From: Bacteroidia bacterium
GTDB taxonomy: Bacteria; Bacteroidota; Bacteroidia; Chitinophagales; Chitinophagaceae
Length of the DNA: 64,000 nucleotides
Direction: 5' to 3'
Assembly (NCBI GenBank): GCA_030427635.1
Contig: JAUIBA010000001.1
Coordinates: 310,001-374,000 of the forward strand
Numbering within the stretch: position 1 is the stretch's first letter; every line of letters begins with the position of its first letter. Of this stretch, positions 61,201 through 64,000 are shown piece by piece. The translations under genes were made by a program, and so were the position numbers. Below the pieces are notes generated by a model. That model did not search any database. It saw only the letters and a list, made by a program, of their open reading frames with translations, and was not told the origin of the DNA.

Positions 61201-63488
61201 CAACGGCTGGAGCTATTACCACCAGTGATGTTACTATTTATCTGAACACTACAGAGCTGGCAGGAGTGGACCCGGCTACACTGCTGCTGCTGCGCACTAC
61301 TGCAGCGGCAGATACTGACGTTAGTACTGCAAACTCTGTGGTGGTAACACCTACACTCGTTACCGGTGGTAACTATACCGGGTTCAGAGGTACTTTTACG
61401 GGTTATGGACGTTATATACTTATAGATGGACCGTTGTGCAATACGCCAGCATCATCCATTACACCGGTAGGACCTACCTCTTTCTGTGTGGGTAGCAGTG
61501 TATTATTGAACGCACCTTCAGGTGCCGGATTAGGATATCAGTGGCAACTGGGTGGCGTAGCCATTCCCGGTGCTACAGATGCCAGCTATACTGCTACACT
61601 GGGCGGAGACTATACAGTTATCGTAAATCAGTCCACCTGCGACAGTACATCTCTGCCGGTTACGGTGATACTTGACTCTGCTTATGCAGCGCCAATTACA
61701 GGAACCGCCACAGTATGTGAGGGCGCCACAACCATATTTACTGATGCTACACCCGGTGGCGTATGGAGTACGGGTAATGCTGCTGTGGCTACCGTAGCTG
61801 CAGGAACAGTGACGGGTGTTATGGCAGGCACGGCAGATATCTCATACACTGTTACCAATGCATGTGGCGCCGCTACTGCTGTACGCACAGTAACGGTCAA
61901 TGCTCCTACTGCGCTTAGTGCATCTACCGGAGCAATGGCTGTTTGTGAGGGGGCTACTACTACCCTCAGTAACAGTACAGCCGGCGGTGTATGGAGCAGT
62001 GGCTCACCTGCTACTGCATCAGTTGACGGTACTGGTAATGTTACCGGTATTGCTGCCGGTACTGCCGATATCAGCTATACATTTACAAATGCGTCAGGTT
62101 GTGTTTCTTCTGCAGTATCTGTAGTAACAGTAAATGCAGCTCCTGTAGCTACTACTACGCCTGCCGGCACATATCTGATATGTGTAGGCACTACGGCTAC
62201 CATCAATGCATTGCCTTCATCTGCAGCCCTCTCATACCAGTGGGTAGATGGTGGTACTGATATTCCAGGTGCTACCGGTGATACATATATATCCGGTACT
62301 GCCGGCGATTATCATGTAAGGATTACAAATACACTGGGTTGTGCATCTACATCGGCTGTTGTAACGGTGAGCATTAACCCTACACCTACAGTAGTTGCAG
62401 GAGTTAGTGTGACATCGGGTGCAGGCACATCTATGTGTGCGCCATCATCGCCGGTTACATTTACTGCCACGCCTGTTAATGGAGGTCCTACCCCTGCATA
62501 CCAGTGGTATGTAAACGGTACGCCTATGGGCACCTCGGCCGATACGTATGATTATCTGCCATCTGATGGGGATGAAGTAAGCGTAATGATGACCAGCAGC
62601 TCGCCATGTGCTATACCTGCTGTGGCTACTGCATCGGTAACACTTACAGTTATTCCATGGGGTATGCCGTCTGCTGCTGTGGAGGCCATGCCAAATGATA
62701 CCGTTTGTATAGGTTCTACGGTTACATACAGCGCAGTACCCAGCTATGGTGGTACAGCACCAGTGTACACGTGGACACGTAATGGCATCAATGTAGGTAC
62801 AGGACCTACCTATACCAATGTCCCCAATAACGGAGATGTAATAGTATGTACCGTTACCAGCAATTATACCTGTCTGCTGGCATCGTCTGGTGCAGGTGCG
62901 CCACTCATTATGCGTGTGGAAGAGCCGGCTGTAAATACGGTGGCTATATCTACTGCTACACCGGTTACTACACCGGGTGCGCTTGTTACATTTGCCGCTG
63001 TAGCACCTAATGCAGGGCCTACCCCATCTTACCAGTGGTATATTAACACAGTTGCGGTACCCGGGGCTACAAATATCACATTTACTACTACATCACTTAC
63101 CAACGGGCAGACTGTTCATTGTAAGGTTACCAGCAGTCTCATATGCGTAGACCCGCTTATAGCCCTCAGTAACGGTATCACTATGGTGGTAGGTACACCC
63201 GGAGGTGTAAACGGGATAGAAAATGCAGGTGTCATATCTGTTATACCTAACCCTAACAATGGTTCATTTGTCATTGCCGGCGATGCTTCATTTGCTGGTG
63301 GTGAGCCGGTACAGATAACGGTAATGAATATGCTGGGCCAAAAGGTATATGAGCATACATCAGAGCCGGTTTCCGGTACGCTCCATGAAACGGTTACACT
63401 ACCCGCAGGCACAGCTGCTGGTGTGTATCTGCTTTCTGTGAAAACATCATCACAGACTGCTACCTTCCATGTGACGGTTAATAAATAA
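58293..63488 (+). CDS. M4-family metalloprotease with Ig-like repeats and T9SS type A domain
   Basis: 1731-1732 aa from ATG 58293; a TTG 36 bases upstream adds an unlikely leader. Signal peptide (MKFSTNRISLLALGLFVAGN), FTP/PepSY-like propeptide (to ~residue 220), then thermolysin-like catalytic domain: zinc motif HEVGHG near residue 377, third ligand in ALNEAFSDCWAA, catalytic His in GVHRNSGLMNYWF. A Calx-beta-like module (GVDYTFSTPAVIFPAGDMST) and several Big_2/Ig-like repeats follow (VCEGATTIFTDATPGGVWST and its near copy VCEGATTTLSNSTAGGVWSS). The C-terminus (SVIPNPNNGSFVIAGDASFA ... AAGVYLLSVKTSSQ) is a T9SS type A domain. Confidence 0.9.
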   Translation: MKFSTNRISLLALGLFVAGNVYAQQKDNSGVANEIRNEADGTLKSLSFLPSANWKPGQADELFTRFCDVKSENHTEMRLLHSTTNKVGATTDRYVEYFKGLKISYSSATVNSKEGKVSFVTSNVYKPDAGLSEVPVLSAGTAFTHALDFVGATKYKWENPTEEAYIKELYHKPDTSYLPHGTLTWVEDLRSESKDHKLHLAWCFDIYAEEPLSRQEVFIDAATGKVLFSNPLIRHTAATGASRYSGVIPFQTSFVGGTYRLYDSTRGSGVYTRNMNNGTSYGAAIQFTSATNTWPAPAAGDNVALDAHWGGEMVYDYWFTRHGRLSWDNLDGILLQYVHYGSNYNNAYWNGTAMTYGDGSGIAAGGFSPLTSLDVTAHEVGHGVCEATANLVYAMESGALNEAFSDCWAAAIEHWADPHESDAMPKSYWDVGEEIGTEPLRSMNSPLLQGQPDTYGGTNWTNQVGCTPTSGNDYCGVHRNSGLMNYWFFLLVNGGSGTNDNGDAYIVNALDWTKSEIILYQAELALTSTADYMDMRTASINAANMLYGPCSFEAQCVTSAWYAVGVGPNFMPCTPQISFETPLIEVMESAPSTACGASKTISIGITPSGPTIAGGSPIVALMPDPSSTAVAGVDYTFSTPAVIFPAGDMSTRYITMTIFDNGNVNDDKFLKLGLSVTAMGTGAIVAPFNDSLTINIYNDDSVPHPGGILYPNLNAGLPVVSDFTSPFYGTRRRARSQYMIFAREMAEAGVVPGVPITQVAFDVLTKNSTGAFTSFTISMRNTNAVDLYSGFVTGLTQVYTGNHTTNLGIDSIDFNTGTFTWDGFSNVVVQFCYGSNASTYSGNDRVAGVQQGEFTIGDYNVTNSGSGTGCGLGFSNGNRTVVRPAMRFKQDVPPSEVETTAGSNRVWNVRTGEEVYFYSTADTQVIAGIMGMDNDLGCVTATVTQQGNGLTPAAFSGVNRMRKEVNIVPTTAGAITTSDVTIYLNTTELAGVDPATLLLLRTTAAADTDVSTANSVVVTPTLVTGGNYTGFRGTFTGYGRYILIDGPLCNTPASSITPVGPTSFCVGSSVLLNAPSGAGLGYQWQLGGVAIPGATDASYTATLGGDYTVIVNQSTCDSTSLPVTVILDSAYAAPITGTATVCEGATTIFTDATPGGVWSTGNAAVATVAAGTVTGVMAGTADISYTVTNACGAATAVRTVTVNAPTALSASTGAMAVCEGATTTLSNSTAGGVWSSGSPATASVDGTGNVTGIAAGTADISYTFTNASGCVSSAVSVVTVNAAPVATTTPAGTYLICVGTTATINALPSSAALSYQWVDGGTDIPGATGDTYISGTAGDYHVRITNTLGCASTSAVVTVSINPTPTVVAGVSVTSGAGTSMCAPSSPVTFTATPVNGGPTPAYQWYVNGTPMGTSADTYDYLPSDGDEVSVMMTSSSPCAIPAVATASVTLTVIPWGMPSAAVEAMPNDTVCIGSTVTYSAVPSYGGTAPVYTWTRNGINVGTGPTYTNVPNNGDVIVCTVTSNYTCLLASSGAGAPLIMRVEEPAVNTVAISTATPVTTPGALVTFAAVAPNAGPTPSYQWYINTVAVPGATNITFTTTSLTNGQTVHCKVTSSLICVDPLIALSNGITMVVGTPGGVNGIENAGVISVIPNPNNGSFVIAGDASFAGGEPVQITVMNMLGQKVYEHTSEPVSGTLHETVTLPAGTAAGVYLLSVKTSSQTATFHVTVNK

Positions 63489-63510
63489 AGCAATCATATG
63501 TAATGTCAAA

Positions 63511-63540
63511 AGCGGAGACCGGTTAGGTCTCCGCTTTTTT
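63511..63540 (+). terminator. Rho-independent terminator after the protease gene
   Basis: AGCGGAGACC / GGTCTCCGCT with a 5-base loop, then TTTTT. Confidence 0.85.
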
Positions 63541-63629
63541 GTTGTATTACTCATTCTGTTCATAATGGCAGTTGCACGTACATAAAATGGATGCCCGCAA
63601 ACCGGTATATCGGCTAACTTTACGCCTTC

Positions 63630-64000
63630 ATGCTGCTGGCTGCTTTTTTTATATGTGTATTGATGCAATGCCTTTATGGCCTTTTCTTTCTGCGCAATAC
63701 AGCCAGACCATCTGCGCTATATCATGAAAAACCAACAATTCCTGTTACCGTACTGATATGTGCCCGTAATGAAGCACAGAATCTGAGTTGGAATCTGCCT
63801 GCGGTTCTGGAGCAGAAATATACAGATGAGGCAGGGACACCATTGTATGAAGTGCTGGTAGTAGATGACCAGTCTACTGATGATACACAGGATGTGGTGA
63901 CAGACCTCATGGCACAGTTTAGTCACCTGCGTTATATAAAGTCCGGGCATCCTGCTGGCAAGCAATATGCTTTGCAGACAGGGGCAGAAGCCGCACAATA
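63630..64000 (+). CDS. Family-2 glycosyltransferase, 3' partial
   Basis: Starts at ATG 63630 (MLLAAFFICVLMQCLYGLFF, a membrane helix) and stays open to the window edge. GT-A signatures: PVTVLICARNEAQNL and LYEVLVVDDQSTDDTQDVVT, giving the nucleotide-sugar-binding Asp residues, then HPAGKQYALQTGAEAA. The rest, probably with further membrane helices, is outside. An upstream TAACTTTA at 63614-63621 resembles a -7 element. Confidence 0.85.
   Translation, partial: MLLAAFFICVLMQCLYGLFFLRNTARPSALYHEKPTIPVTVLICARNEAQNLSWNLPAVLEQKYTDEAGTPLYEVLVVDDQSTDDTQDVVTDLMAQFSHLRYIKSGHPAGKQYALQTGAEAAQ

Overview
The window comes from a Bacteroidota chromosome, most likely Chitinophagaceae or a close relative. This is inferred from three things. 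Promoters are of the TTTG-N19-TAnnTTTG type. Secreted proteins carry type IX secretion (T9SS) type A and type B sorting domains. Several family types are typical of the phylum: a CarboxypepD_reg outer-membrane beta-barrel protein, DUF4249 and small 'porin family' barrels. No rRNA, tRNA or CRISPR array was seen.

Layout. 1-13.4 kb is ordinary chromosome: a two-component pair (an NtrC-type regulator cut by the window edge, and a PAS histidine kinase), a molybdopterin-fold protein, a secreted transglutaminase-like protein, gyrA, a TPR protein, an ArsR regulator, divergent tsaB and ridA, a lipoprotein and an erythromycin-esterase-like protein. 13.4-16.9 kb is AT-rich accessory DNA: three copies each of two long non-coding repeat modules (A and B; B folds into conserved hairpins), then three orphan genes, one with a HEPN-like RN-x3-H motif.

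16.9-27.46 kb is the most interesting part: a 10.55 kb integrated element with no integrase, bounded by an 18-bp direct repeat that is the core plus XerD arm of a dif site. The left copy is a complete dif-like site; the right copy has a degenerate XerC arm. The contents are a rolling-circle-type replication initiator, a ~313-aa putative capsid protein, a run of small basic or single-pass membrane proteins, a muralytic enzyme, holin-like proteins, a PD-(D/E)XK-like nuclease and a divergently transcribed HTH repressor. No tail, terminase, Zot ATPase or microvirus VP1 is visible. The best reading is a temperate, tailless, membrane-containing small phage of the FLiP (Finnlakeviridae-like) kind that uses host XerC/XerD to integrate at dif. 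This assignment is inference from architecture, not from a database match.

27.5-64 kb returns to chromosome: a cluster of small paralogous membrane proteins next to a GbsR-type regulator, T9SS cargo, a large outer-membrane barrel protein, guaB, three small outer-membrane barrels, a glycosyltransferase-like membrane protein, an L,D-transpeptidase, a DUF4249 lipoprotein, trxB, dapF with an overlapping FAD oxidoreductase, recR, a SulP transporter/carbonic anhydrase operon behind a Cys/Asp-rich exported protein, a 1070-aa T9SS type-B protein, a metallophosphoesterase, an FMN reductase, a divIC/ftsB-like gene, eno, dps, hemB, a beta-helix protein, a 1732-aa M4 metalloprotease with a T9SS type-A tail, and the start of a family-2 glycosyltransferase cut by the right edge.
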